DNA from: Hofstenia miamia
Taxonomy: Eukaryota; Xenacoelomorpha; Acoela
Direction of reading: 5' to 3'
DNA length: 64,000 nt
Assembly: GCA_004352715.1 (NCBI GenBank)
Contig: SCFE01000022.1
Location: forward strand, 265,664 to 329,663
Shown in pieces: positions 1-11,965 of the stretch; position 1 is the first letter of the stretch, and each line of letters opens with the position of its first letter. The notes under the pieces are model-generated. The model saw only the letters and a list, made by a program, of their open reading frames with translations, had not been told where the DNA came from and made no database searches. A program made the position numbers and the translations under genes.

Positions 1-57
1 ATATATATATATATATGTGTGTTTATATATATAAACACAATATTTTTCACATCTTGC
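1..57. repeat. AT/GT-rich simple repeat at window edge
   Basis: Alternating AT with a short GT run; it continues out of the window. Confidence 0.8.
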
Positions 58-400
58 TGGTTTCCTTTGCGGTAATTAATTTCAAATTGATCTGAATATT
101 TTCTTAAAATATTATGAGGATATCAATTTGTTTCTAAGATGGTAAAAATTTGATTAAAAGCATTAACTGTATGTTGATATGTTGAACAGATTTTATATGC
201 TCGATCAAATAATGCCCTAATTGTATTCAATTTATGCGATATATTGCAAGCAGAACTATATGGAATATATAATTCTGAGTTGGTTTCTTTTACATCCCAG
301 CTTGTTTCATATGGTGTGTTAAAGTTATGAACACAAACATCTAAAAATACTAATTTGTTTTCCTTTTGATATTCCTTTGTGAATTAATTAAAACAAAATG
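58..400 (-). pseudogene. Penelope-like element RT fragment
   Basis: Read on the minus strand, the frame gives LVFLDVCVHNFNTPYETS..., a segment with LYIPYSSACN, then HKLNTIRALFDRAYKICST. This is the C-terminal part of Penelope-type reverse transcriptase, where FLDV, a short Tyr-rich block, and the I-x-x-L-x-x-RA-x-x-IC motif are typical. A stop follows the N-end of a late motif (ETN*YP). Both ends are missing and it is surely dead. It lies back to back with the GIY-YIG half at 495-870 on the other strand. Confidence 0.7.
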
Positions 401-494
401 CAAACAAAGAAGCTAAAATTGAACTATATTTGAAAATTGATTATCTAAGTTACGAGGTTGAGAAATTCAAGAAAAGAGTGAGAAATTTCAATAC

Positions 495-870
495 AAAATA
501 TTAATCACTAGGATCACCCCGATTTTTACAACTTTTAAAACAAAAGATATGTTTAATAACAAAGACAGTATCCCAAAAAACTTAGTTACATCCCTAGTCT
601 AAAAATATACATGTGATGATTGCGATAAATCATATATCGGTGAATCTAGGCGACACCTTGGTATAAGATCTAATGAACATTTAAGAGGTCATCTGAATTC
701 AGAAATTTTTACCCATCACCATCAAACTAAGGAAGATCAATTTTAAATTTACTAAGAACTGAACATCCGGAAATAGCAGGGGCAATATATATAAAAGAAA
801 CAAAGGGTAAATTATTAAATCGACAAAGTATGATGACCTTAAATTAGGTAAATTAAAGTGTATGTAATAA
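495..870 (+). pseudogene. Penelope-like element GIY-YIG endonuclease fragment
   Basis: The plus-strand frame gives NNKDSIPKNLVTSLV*, then YTCDDCDKSYIGESRRHLGI and RSNEHLRGHL. YIGESRRHLxxRxxEH with the preceding CxxC is the GIY-YIG nuclease signature found at the C-terminus of Penelope-like elements. One stop interrupts it just before the domain, and the 3' end fades after about 840. Confidence 0.72.
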
Positions 871-979
871 GATCATTTATATTTAGTGTAGCTTATTGTA
901 AATTTATTTACCACATATTTTGTAAACTGACGGTGATGGAAACACATCAAAATCGTTTTTTAAGACTGTCGTCACATTC

Positions 980-1014
<35 letters not shown>

Positions 1015-2850
1015 GGTGATCGAAAAAATCAATTTTTATGGTTGACTTTGATGAAAATCATTTAAACTTTAGGAGTTTAAGTTTAAGTGCCCTTCACAAG
1101 TGAGATCTGCAGGTGCAATCAAAATTGCAATTTTACATCTAGTAAACTATAAATGAGATAAATTTATTAAGATAAACTAACGAATGCAAAACAGCAAATA
1201 TGTGAGAATTAGTTTGATTAGAAATCTTTATTAACACTAGAACAAGGATTACCCCTTGAGAGCATGTTTACATTTGATGTTTCAAATGCGAAAATTATGG
1301 AATGGAAACGAAATTTATACTAATGCCAAATTCAATGAGATTATCAACGTAATTGGAAGTATATGTATCTGATAGTGTTTCCGTTGAATGTAACGAACAA
1401 AAAATTTTTAAAGGTCATTCTGACCTATTGTCGCTTTTTTGTGTTAAATAACGAGTTTGGATTTATTGCTTCAGTGGTTTCTAGGTTTGCCAAATATAGA
1501 AAGAGTTTGTCCTCATTAAATCTAGGTGTGCAATCTATTGTCAAGCATCAATTTATAAGCTTCCTCTTAATGTTTTGCATGTCAGAGTGTGTATTAAACG
1601 CAAGTGAATCATTTCAAACTTCTATTTAATTTATAATAATGCTGTAGACACTATTTGATTGTTGTCTACGTAGTTAGATACTAACATACAAAACTTTACA
1701 TCAGTTTGTAAATGAAATCTTTTTTTAAATTCAACTTTTTTATCTATTTTGAACGTAACCAAAGTTTAAAAAATATGAATAATTTTTTGTTGCCTTAACA
1801 GTGGACTTTCATCTATTTTTACATTATTTTAATTTTATTGGCAATAGATTGACTTTTCTATTACTTATATGTTAATTTTAGGGGCGTTTATAGCTCTTTG
1901 GTGCTAAGGAGAGTTGTTAAATAGGGTTTGATTTTTTGACTTATGACAGCCAGTTTGTTAGAGCTAATCCAAATCTTAGATCTGCAACTTCAATTGTCTG
2001 ATTGGTTACATAAAATATAGTTTAATACTAAATTTTCTTTAGGAATTTGCTCATTAAAATCTGTCATTTCAGAATTAGAGAATACAGAAAATGGGTAAAA
2101 TTACCAAAGTGATGTATAGGTTGATATAAGTATTCCAATAACATATAAGATTGCATTATTGAAATTGCAGAATTCGGTTTCTACTGGTTTCTTATCATAG
2201 GAGTTAACAAATTGGGTAAGAAAAAGCAATGATTTGTTAAATTGTACTATCAAAGGTGTTAATCGGGCGGCAGCTTAGTGTAGAATGCTTTGAAGTGAAC
2301 ATCGAGATGTCAGTTGCTACTAGTGATTTACAATTTTCAGCTATTTCTTTGATTATATTTATACTTTTTCTGAGCCTTAACGTCCTCTATACCTTTCCTT
2401 TCCTGTGTTGAACCCCCTACCAGCTGTCCTAATCTTTTTGATAACACTCTCTGATGAATTCATCAAAAGTTGAGGGAAAACATTGTGATTACGAATGTAA
2501 AATTTTTATAATTGTTGGTAGAAAAACTGCGCAACATCACTTACCCTTGTAGTCCTTGCATATAATTTCTTTAATATGTATTCGAGCCGATTCGACTGGA
2601 CACTCAAATGGATGTTAAGTAATATTTGGGTATTACTCTGTCATTTTTTTTGTGTCTAATTGAATTTTATGTTTGTAAAAATATGACAAATATGGCCTTG
2701 TTCTTAAACTTTTTTCACTTTTCCTAAAAATCCCAAAATACTTCATTACTATCAACAATCCCTTTTCTAATTTTGCATGACTGACTTAAGGTGCTACTAT
2801 CGTGAAAGTTCTAATTTTGCGAAAAATAGCCACACCCAGTAAACATATAA
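871..2850. other. No gene recognised
   Basis: AT-rich sequence with an AT microsatellite near 984-1010. The 88-codon open frame at 1363-1629 has no recognisable motif and no splice context; I treat it as chance. Confidence 0.5.
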
Positions 2851-2851
2851 C

Positions 2852-3116
2852 TGTTGTAACGACGTCGTTTTTGTGGTGTATTGGCGTTTAATAGGCGTTT
2901 GAGTGGCGTTTATAGTGCGGATTAGTGGCGGTGTATAATTCCCTCTAGCAAACAATATTTAAAAATAGGAATAATTTTAGTATTATGACAATTTGAAGAA
3001 AAATTTTTTAAAAACTGCATTTTTATTGATAGTTTGTCGTTTTATTGTGAAAAGACGTTGTTTTGTATTGTCGTTTTAGTGTCGTTATTATGTCGTTCAG
3101 CGACGTCGTTACGACA
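2852..3116. mobile_element. Inverted-repeat element with GTAACGACGTCG ends (candidate MITE)
   Basis: The two ends share about 15 bases in inverted orientation (TGTYGTAACGACGTCG). The interior is rich in TGGCGTTT and TGTCGTT variants, a composition unlike the flanks. No clear target duplication. The right end abuts an 18-bp perfect palindrome, ACATGCCTGCAGGCATGT (3114-3131). Confidence 0.45.
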
Positions 3117-3131
3117 TGCCTGCAGGCATGT

Positions 3132-4211
3132 GAAAAACTCATTTTTTTAGAAACTTATTACATGAAAGTTATAGTTAGAATCGACTTTTTTGCATATTTT
3201 ATGCTACTTTGCAATTACTAATAGGTCTTTGTAGGGTAAGGTAGTTTTTTTCTTATGTTCTATAACTTGCACACTTAGAGAATTTGCTTAAAATCGTGTC
3301 AAAAATAGTGTCTCGTAGTCAATTTTGGAATTGACCATATATTACATGTATGTAAAGAAAGACTTAATTGAATTTGTAATATCATCAATCACAATCTCTA
3401 GATCCCAAATTTGTACGTATTAATGCGATATGTACAAAGCGGTCATCAAACGGTAAACTTCTGCGAGGGTTTCTTCTAAATTGTGTTATTTGCCTTTGGT
3501 CTCCGAAGAGATCTTATGTTGACACAATTGTTATTAAACATGTACGCATTTACGTGCGAATTCATATTTTTTGCTCTCATGTCATTGATTTTGTTTTGTG
3601 CGCTGGAATGTGCAATGCGCTCGATGCATGACCATGCGTAAGAAGTCAATTGTTTTAAAATGGGCTTTAAATTGGGAAATATGCAGAAAACGCTTTTTGC
3701 ATCTGGAAATAAATGAATATACAACAAAACAGGCGCGCAGAATTGCGTAGCGGAACCTGAACTGGGTGTGGTGCAAACATGACACGCTGTCACTGCCAGA
3801 CAACAACGATGCAGCAGCTTACATGCCCATCAAACGATATCGTATTTCTTTAAATTACGCCAATTTATTTAACGTTCCTTTTGAAATATGAGCTAAACGC
3901 ATAAAAAATACGGGAAACGTAGTTCAAGTGAAATATGCATAAAAACAGGCTTTATGCACGGCTAGTATAAATGTGTGTCATTGATAAAATTAAATCTTCA
4001 ATAACAAGGGAAATGATAAAACGAAAATGCATTCATTGATGCTATGTATAAATGAAATGTGCATTTGAGTTGGTTTAACACTTTGGCTATAGTAAATAAA
4101 TATCAATTTCATATTGTTTTTACCGATTTTGATTGATATACTTTAATACATGTTATTGTTAAGCAATTGACGGAAAATATCGAAATTATTTTGATCCCAA
4201 TATTTATAATG
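3132..4211. other. No gene recognised; CpG-bearing patch near 3540-3840
   Basis: Overlapping open frames of 74-105 codons on the minus strand (3476-3806) have no recognised motif. The patch has more CpG than its surroundings and could be regulatory or an old element. Confidence 0.35.
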
Positions 4212-4566
4212 CAGACTTGTCAACGAGTCGAGCTTCTAATGAGCCGAACCGAGCTTGAGCACAGTATTTGATATACAAAGAGCCCAAAACGAGCCTATTT
4301 TAGGCAAAGCATGTTTATAGTTCTGCTTGTTAATTTCATTGTGGAGATTTTTCTTATTTTTTGCAGTCAGTATGCCTTTCCTATAATCTTATTTAAGAAA
4401 TGTTTTTTAAATAATAGGAAGAGCTATGTAAAAAATTCTTTGAGCACAATATTTTTAAAAAAATACCGAGCTAAAACGAGCCTCATTCAAATGATTTTAT
4501 GTGGCGAGCCGAACTTACACAAAATTTAAAGAGCCGAGCTTGGAAATGTCGGCTCGTTGACAAGTC
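4212..4566. mobile_element. hAT-like MITE, family 'CAGACTTGTCAACGAGC', copy 1
   Basis: Starts CAGACTTGTCAACGAG and ends with the inverted complement GGCTCGTTGACAAGTC, where it runs into an AT repeat and the assembly gap. The interior matches the other copies in this window (for example TTTATAGTTCTGCTTGTTAA and an A/T-rich middle). No transposase is present. Confidence 0.8.
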
Positions 4567-4587
4567 ATATATATATATATATATATA

Positions 4588-5587
4588 NNNNNNNNNNNNN
4601 NNNNNNNNNNNNNNNNNNNNNNNNNNNNNNNNNNNNNNNNNNNNNNNNNNNNNNNNNNNNNNNNNNNNNNNNNNNNNNNNNNNNNNNNNNNNNNNNNNNN
4701 NNNNNNNNNNNNNNNNNNNNNNNNNNNNNNNNNNNNNNNNNNNNNNNNNNNNNNNNNNNNNNNNNNNNNNNNNNNNNNNNNNNNNNNNNNNNNNNNNNNN
4801 NNNNNNNNNNNNNNNNNNNNNNNNNNNNNNNNNNNNNNNNNNNNNNNNNNNNNNNNNNNNNNNNNNNNNNNNNNNNNNNNNNNNNNNNNNNNNNNNNNNN
4901 NNNNNNNNNNNNNNNNNNNNNNNNNNNNNNNNNNNNNNNNNNNNNNNNNNNNNNNNNNNNNNNNNNNNNNNNNNNNNNNNNNNNNNNNNNNNNNNNNNNN
5001 NNNNNNNNNNNNNNNNNNNNNNNNNNNNNNNNNNNNNNNNNNNNNNNNNNNNNNNNNNNNNNNNNNNNNNNNNNNNNNNNNNNNNNNNNNNNNNNNNNNN
5101 NNNNNNNNNNNNNNNNNNNNNNNNNNNNNNNNNNNNNNNNNNNNNNNNNNNNNNNNNNNNNNNNNNNNNNNNNNNNNNNNNNNNNNNNNNNNNNNNNNNN
5201 NNNNNNNNNNNNNNNNNNNNNNNNNNNNNNNNNNNNNNNNNNNNNNNNNNNNNNNNNNNNNNNNNNNNNNNNNNNNNNNNNNNNNNNNNNNNNNNNNNNN
5301 NNNNNNNNNNNNNNNNNNNNNNNNNNNNNNNNNNNNNNNNNNNNNNNNNNNNNNNNNNNNNNNNNNNNNNNNNNNNNNNNNNNNNNNNNNNNNNNNNNNN
5401 NNNNNNNNNNNNNNNNNNNNNNNNNNNNNNNNNNNNNNNNNNNNNNNNNNNNNNNNNNNNNNNNNNNNNNNNNNNNNNNNNNNNNNNNNNNNNNNNNNNN
5501 NNNNNNNNNNNNNNNNNNNNNNNNNNNNNNNNNNNNNNNNNNNNNNNNNNNNNNNNNNNNNNNNNNNNNNNNNNNNNNNNNNNNNNN
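4588..5587. other. Assembly gap (1000 N)
   Basis: Exactly 1000 N, directly after an AT repeat at a MITE end. Open frames crossing it are artefacts. Confidence 0.99.
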
Positions 5588-6505
5588 GGTTTGACTCCTC
5601 TAGTCTAGGTGATAGTAGGTATTAGGTATAAGGATGAGTACGGTTAGGAAGCGCGGTTTGCATGTAGCTATAATAATTGCATTTTCTCTAGTCTAATATG
5701 AGCTGAGACATTAGGTATTGGAAATGGTTCATCGCTTCGGCCGGAGGCCTGATTCTGTAAGAAGAAGTTTGGAATTAACTTATTCTCTGAATACTGATTA
5801 ACCTTGGAATGAAAATGCTCTTGTTATCTCATTAGATAGATTACACAATAACTAGTAGTTCCCTCGGTTATGTTTAATATATCTAAAGATGGAATGCTTG
5901 CTGAGTGTTGCACGTGCTTCTACCACAAGACAAGCATTCTACAATATATTTAAAATAATCTCAACCAAATATTTCACTGTAAAGTGACTGCAGAAATATA
6001 ACAAAGAGTATCAATAATTATAAAAATATGCACTAAAGTTAGGAATGAATAGATAAGTTTATTCTTTCTATTCGGAATTTACCAGAGTGAATGAGTTTGG
6101 GAGGAATTATATAATGTAGATGATGGTTAGGGTGAACAATCATTACGAAAAGTTTAAAACCCAGATGAATACGACGATATTTTAGTATAATATGAGGTTG
6201 ATTTGAGTCATTGACCATGGACAGTGCCCAATTTACGATTGATTGGAGCTTTTCTTCAACCACCTCCAGTAAATTTTATAAAGCATTGTGATGCATAATC
6301 TTGTCGACTATTGGTTTCATTTGTTTTAAGCAAAAAAAGGTTTGCTGATGCCTTTTTGCAAATAATTCAAATGCGATTTTTCCATTTAAGATCATTAGAA
6401 AAAGTAATGCGCAGAAGGCACTTTGCATGCATCGTTGCAAAATCAACTGGTAAAATGTGTTTTGTCTTTCCAAATAATATCTGCCAAAGCTGTCGTCATT
6501 AATGT
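5588..6505. other. No gene recognised; possible LINE-derived flank
   Basis: Several 60-75 codon frames on both strands, none with a recognisable motif. The part next to 6510 may be the 3' continuation of the LINE relic there. Confidence 0.35.
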
Positions 6506-6509
6506 TAAG

Positions 6510-7445
6510 TCAATTTAAACATTCCCACTTCCACATTGATGGTATTTCCAAGGAGATGTCAATGCTTGATTTTTTAATAGTTATCACAAAAGTGACATCA
6601 TCGCCACATTTTATTATGTAGTTGAGCAGATGACTAGTGCTGAGATCAGTAATGAAGACTTTGAATAGGTGTAGACTGAGTATTGACCCCTGAGGAACAC
6701 CTGACCAGATGGATTTGTTGACACTCCATTTGCTGTGATGTTTGAGTTGAAAGAACCTAAGTGATAAATAGTTGTTCATCAAGATAATAAAACCACTTGG
6801 AAAGCTGAGTTTAGTGAGTTTATCAATAATAATTGCAAACAGTAATGAGTTGAAAGCTTTAGACAAGTGCATAGCCTGAATTAAGACTCCTTCGAAATGA
6901 TTGTCATTGCAGTATTTAGTTATGACATCAAGGATCATGATGAGTCTCTTATACACATCTTGTTATTTAGTGTATTCAAATTGGTTGACATCCAACCTGT
7001 TTATTAAACCAGGATGCAAACTAGAGCTTAAAACCTTCTCGAAAATTTTTGAGAATAGCATGAGTGAGGCTATTGGTCAAAAGGAGAAATTATTCACGTC
7101 AGAACTTTTCGGAATAGGAGTAATAAAAGAAAACTTCCAACAATTTGGAAAAACTATTTGTTCAATACATGAGTTGAAAGTATTACAAATTGGGTCACAA
7201 ATCCATAAATCACTTTTTAAGCAACATCAAATTAATACCATCTGAATCAATAGACTTGAATGCCTTGGCCAGATTCAGTAAATTAAATATTTCCCTAGGC
7301 GTGACTAGTGGCAACCACTTATTATCATCTACTATCTCACTAAGATCAGGCACACTGAAACTATTTATGCTATATGCTACTTGCAAACAAATTAGCTAAG
7401 TTATTTAGAGATTCCTGGTCTTTAGAAAGTAAGAGATCAAGCTTA
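6510..7445 (-). pseudogene. LINE (non-LTR) reverse transcriptase relic
   Basis: Minus-strand frames in order give NNLANLFASS, DSDGINLMLLKK, then ITPIPKS..FSKIFEKVL (RT motifs 1-2), AMHLSKAFNSL, YLSLRFFQLKH, WSGVPQGSILS (motif B) and a decayed catalytic box KCGDDVTF in place of YADD. Stops and frameshifts divide it into three frames, so it is dead. Order and motifs fit a CR1/jockey-type RT. The 5' end is missing. Confidence 0.82.
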
Positions 7446-7887
7446 TTTGACAACATTTTGTTGTGATACATATTGTAGATATAAGGATGTAAGGATTTCT
7501 ATCCTTACATGCTTGCTTATAGAAAAACTTCGTTCATTTATTAACTTCAACCAAAATCGTCTTGCAAAGGAGAGTAGAATTTCCTTCTCTTCAAAGTAAT
7601 TTAATGAATAAACGAACATCTACAATAGGGAAAGTAAAATTTAAACAATGCTTACTTGAAAAATTCGTTTATAAATCCTGCAATAGAAATCTGGAAGTTT
7701 AAAATAATTTTAAATTATTGCAATTATATCTTATATAAATAGTAAAAGTTCAGTGTCTACTAGAGCTTGACGAAATTAGGCAACACATAATTCAAGTTAT
7801 ATATTACTTACATTCCTAGGATTTTGAGCAATTTATATACATATATTGAGAGAGAGAGAATAACTAATAATGAATATCCAACAGCGG

Positions 7888-8116
7888 CTACTTGTTCCAA
7901 CCCCTTGCTTTCGATACTCAAGGAAATTGCGGGCCTTCGACGAAAAGTTTTTTGAAAGATCTAGGAGACAAACTTGTAAATATATCTGGCGATAAACGAG
8001 CAAAAGAATTTCTGTATCAATCAATAACATCGATAATTATTCAACATAATGCCGCTTGTGTACTAGGGACTTTAGATAAACAAGAACGCATGGACGAAAT
8101 CTTTACTTTGTTGTAA
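7888..8116 (+). pseudogene. Fragment of LINE-associated protein C-terminus
   Basis: Open frame FQPLAFDTQGNCGPSTKSFL, ...KDLGDKLVNISGDKRAKE, FLYQSITSIIIQHNAACVLG, ending in TL and a stop 13 codons later. This matches a tail I know from RT-bearing elements of many marine invertebrates (PLxFET.G...FLxDLG...GD.R...FL.QR.S.AIQ..NAACVLGTL). Recognition is from memory of the pattern. The RT itself is absent. Confidence 0.55.
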
Positions 8117-8920
8117 TTTCTAGACAGGTTTGTCGAAGGTGTTGTCATTGCGACTTGTTCAGGTTGTGCTAATCGACATTCGATCGTGGATAACATTCAA
8201 TGGTTTTCTGATGAGAAAAGAAGTATAGAAGACATATTTGGCTAAAAAAGGGTTGCATGTGTCGGTAGTTATTGAAGTAAATGATTTTAAATCAAGCTTA
8301 AGATCGTTTTCATGTGGAATTAACTGATGAATGGGTGTTGCCTCATATATTCCTTAGAAAACAAAGCTTCTTGATATTGGTTTTAACATGCGCTTTTTTT
8401 GAAACTCATTTGTACTTATGTGTTCATTGTTTGATGTTTATGTTATTAAGCGTTGATTAATAATATCATTATTTCTCAAATAATGAATAACAATTTATTT
8501 TCAAAACTAAATACAAGTTTTGATTAAAATTACAAAGTAAGAAATAGTAATGCACAAATAAAGCAAATTAAGTAATTCAACAATTTCTAATAAACGAACA
8601 AAAAAGAATATAAAAGAAAAAAGAGAGAAAGTGGAAAATTCATTTTGGTCCATAATTAACATTGTATTTCATAATTATGTATTGAATGATTTATTTAAAA
8701 TTCTGTTTTGGTTATCTTGTGTTGTAAATATGTTTTTGATCTTGTTGTTTTCAAATGGATTTTTGTTAGATTTTTAGAAACTTCATATAATGGTTGACGT
8801 TGATTTACACATATTCTTTTATATGCCTTCATGTCTTCATTCTTAAAAAGTTGTTTCATGTTTATTTGTTTAGAGTAATACCCTTTGTTATGTGCACTGT
8901 TTAAATACTGTGTTAATCCA
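8117..8920. other. No gene recognised
   Basis: AT-rich. The first few dozen bases may be the decayed end of the preceding LINE fragment. No motif or splice-bounded exon was seen. Confidence 0.45.
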
Positions 8921-8921
8921 T

Positions 8922-9660
8922 TTAGTGCATTGAAATCGCTTTGATAAACAGACAGTAATTAATATTAGATGATGCTAAGGATTCGAATATTATATTTCGT
9001 TCATTATTTGTGTATCCAGTGTTTTTAAGGTTTTTACATATATAATTTAAAAGTTTTAAGGACTGAATCAATTTCTTTACGTACAGTGTGAATTTTAAGG
9101 ACTTTTGAAACATTGCTCCAAGTAAATTAATATAATCAACTATTTCATACTTAATTATATTGAGGTCACTGACAAATAGGTCTACAATTAATGCAAAATC
9201 GAAAATGTTTTGTCTTAGTTCATTGATCTTCAAATTGTTTTCCTCAGACCATCTGATTATGCTTTCAATTTCTTGGTTAATTACATTAATTATTTTATAT
9301 TCTTCAAATTTCAAGCATGGTGTTAATTTCGTGGTATCATCCACATATTTTAATGTTAATTAATCATTGGTTATGGAGTGTAGATCATCTGAATCAATGC
9401 TGTAAACATTTGGACCTCCAACAGTTCCCTGTGAAACAACCAAGTTCTATTAGCATGTTCTTACATTTTTCATTGTTCCAAATTAATCTTTGTTTCCTAT
9501 TAATGCAGAAATCATACAGCAACTTACTGATGTAAGGATGTTTATAAACTTTTCAAATTTAGATGCAGCTATCTCTTGATCTAGTTGATCAAATGCTTTG
9601 CTGAAATCAAATGCAAGAGCATGAATTCCACCAATGTCTTCTTGTTCTAGCTTGGTTAAT
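8922..9660 (-). pseudogene. LINE reverse transcriptase relic, second family
   Basis: On the minus strand: GGIHALAFDFSKAFDQLD (motif A), VSQGTVGGPNVYSIDSDDL (motif B region), then KYVDDTTKLTP (catalytic YxDD retained as YVDD), WSEENNLKINELRQ, and NYICKNLKNTGY...RNIIFESLASSN. The last 140 codons (9344-8922) are continuous; upstream there are stops. The GTxGGPN box differs from the GVPQGS box of the 6.5-7.4 kb relic, so this is a separate LINE family. Confidence 0.82.
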
Positions 9661-9699
9661 ATTTGGTATTAAGCAACTAACAAAAGGACTCAACTTGCT

Positions 9700-11070
9700 T
9701 CATATGAATAATATTGTATAATGTTACATGTTGTTAAATCGGACAACTCGTTTATGTACATAGAAGTATTAAATGAATGAGTAAAGCATTTTTTCGCATT
9801 TGTACATTGTATTTAAACTAGACTTATGTGCTCATGTTGTGACAACAGTACAATGCAAAATTTAATTTTTAGTCTTCTGAAAGGGCACAGCACAATCTCG
9901 TATTATCGGATTCTACATAGCTTGAGTCATTTCTTCATATGAATAGGTAGACGTTTTAATCTGTCTTCAGAAACTAATATAATTAAGATCCACATTGCAG
10001 CTGAGGCAATGGAGATCAGGTACTTTGTCTTCAATAGCCGATGGTGACTAAAGCCTTTCCATTAACACTTTTTCAACTGCGGCGTGAAAGGAATTGTCAT
10101 CCAACCTTCATTCACTGGTGTATTAATTGTCTCCTCCTAGCAGATTGATAAACTCAAATGCTTGGAAGTGCAGCATTTAATCATTAAATCAATTACTCGA
10201 GGGCAATAAGTGTATCAAAATTTCAGAATAACTGCATAATTTAGTTTTGCCAGTGACTAGATATTCTCGGGATCAAAATATTATAAAGTCCTCCATGCAA
10301 TAGTGCAAGCTTTCTATTCAAGAAAATTAATGGGATCAACATTTTTTCTTATGAAACAACAAGGATGTGTGAACCCTTCAATAATTTAACAAATTTCTAT
10401 TTTCTCTATTATTTTCAGTATATAAATTATCCTCAGACTATAATAGTCGAAAATTCAAAAATGGACATGGATTGGATAGGTGTAAATCCACAAACAATTG
10501 GTATGTGGTTTGCTTCTATTGATTGGACTTTTTATATTTTTGGCATAATGCATACAATAGTAATTTAAGCTTTAAACATACCTAATGATATTTCAATTAT
10601 ATAATTCCTGTGCTGGAAACGAATTAAAGCAAATGATGACCATATAACTATAAATATACAAAAATAAAGTTTTTCAAGTATTTTTTCTTTCTTGTTTCAA
10701 AGAAGACAATGAAAATATTAATAACATACGTTGTTCCAATTACGGATTGCAAGACTAACAAATGAATATTGCATTAACATTTTCCGAAATTTAGCCAAGG
10801 TATATTTTAGATTGAAAGTTTTGGATAGAACATGAAGAATTGTGAATTAGGGATTGGTATCTTAATCACACCGAAATGAATTGCTTTCTTGATATTTTTT
10901 ATCTAGTCTTAGTAATCCAAAATTATTAAATTGGAAAAAATTTCTTGAACTTATCTTTAATAGTTGGTACCTGGATGGTGGACTATAATACAAAATTGAG
11001 TTTTGATAGGGTTAATGAGCAATTTCAATGAGGACAAATACTTCTTTTGAAATTATTCCGATAGGTTTAC
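9700..11070. other. No gene recognised
   Basis: AT-rich intergenic-looking sequence. A plus-strand segment at 10420-10480 has an acceptor-like tract and a 20-codon frame but no partner exons. Confidence 0.45.
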
Positions 11071-11074
11071 AATA

Positions 11075-11790
11075 CGCGTGGTCAAGACAGGGCCCAAGAA
11101 GTGCTTTGCGCTGTGAAAGACTGGTGTAATAACAACAACCTATCGATGAACGAAGAAAAAACGGTTGAAATGATTTTAATACCCATCTGGCAAACTCTTT
11201 CGAGCCATTAAAATCCTTGGAGCGTACATTGATAATGCCTTCCTTCTAAATAAGTTAAAGGCACAAGGTTACTCCTTACGCGAGCTCAAGATACTTTACA
11301 CTGCGTTGATATTGCCAAACATTGAAACAATTGCGAGAAAGTCAAATGAAAAGCTGTTGAAGAGAATGTACTATGAGGACCATTTAATATTAGATCTAGT
11401 ACCTGGAAGAAGTGACTATGCCTCTACAAGTCTCCGGGAACGTTTACCAGCCCCTGAAAGAGATATTGATAGGTGATTTACGTTTATTTTTCCAAACAGA
11501 TTCTTCAAGAAATACTAACATTCTCGCTGTAACCTCCACTGTCTACCATATTCAATGATTCTTGGGTTCAAACGTTACGAAATCATCAATCTAGAAATTG
11601 TCTCAGCTTCCTATTTGCATTATCTACTTCCCAAGTCTCCAACTCTCACCAAAAACACCGACACGAAAGGAAGACCACACCAGAACTATCACGTCCGTGA
11701 AATGGCGCAAATAACTCTTCAAGTGAAGTGAATTTTATGATAGTTTTTAAATTTCTGAAATAAAGATAATTTCTAATTCTAATTTCTAAC
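11075..11790 (+). pseudogene. LINE 3' end (C-terminal ORF2 remnant and microsatellite tail)
   Basis: Frames on the plus strand read WCNNNNLSMNEEKTVEMI, then KILGAYIDNAF, ELKILYTALILPNIETIARK, with frameshifts between; these are the usual region after the RT catalytic box. The element ends with AATAAAG followed by TTCTAAT-type repeats, as in CR1/L2-like LINEs. It ends close to the gene B stop codon in tail-to-tail orientation. Confidence 0.7.
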
Positions 11791-11866
11791 AGCAGTTACA
11801 TAAAAGTACAAAACATTGTAAACAAACATTTCTAATACACTCATACAAAATAATACAATTATATAT

Positions 11867-11965
11867 TTATAAATTAAGTTGCTGCAATTTAATTTGGTTT
11901 TCATTTTCAACAAGGAAGCTGTTGTTTTCATAGAATGATACCAGAGCTGGAAGAGAAGGAAATGC
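11867..11965 (-). CDS. Gene B terminal exon: SH2 alpha-B and C-terminus
   Basis: The acceptor aattattttag|GCATTT opens 32 codons to TAA: AFPSLPALVSFYENNSF then LVENENQIKLQQLNL. FPSLPALVSFYENNSF is the SH2 alpha-B helix and following loop. The intron before it is about 110 bp. The protein ends within a few residues of the domain. A LINE 3' end on the opposite strand finishes about 75 bp past the stop, so the 3'UTR probably runs into it. Confidence 0.87.
   Translation of the reverse strand, partial: AFPSLPALVSFYENNSFLVENENQIKLQQLNL

Noticed and set aside
4499-5608. Very long open frames over runs of N (also at 40.9-41.7 kb and 43.2-44.2 kb)
   Set aside because: They are open only because N cannot form stops; the flanking translated parts are MITE sequence.
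10402-10480. Plus-strand exon-like segment (YINYPQTIIVENSKMDMDWI)
   Set aside because: Has an acceptor-like tract and a weak donor, but no partner exon in phase and no recognisable motif.
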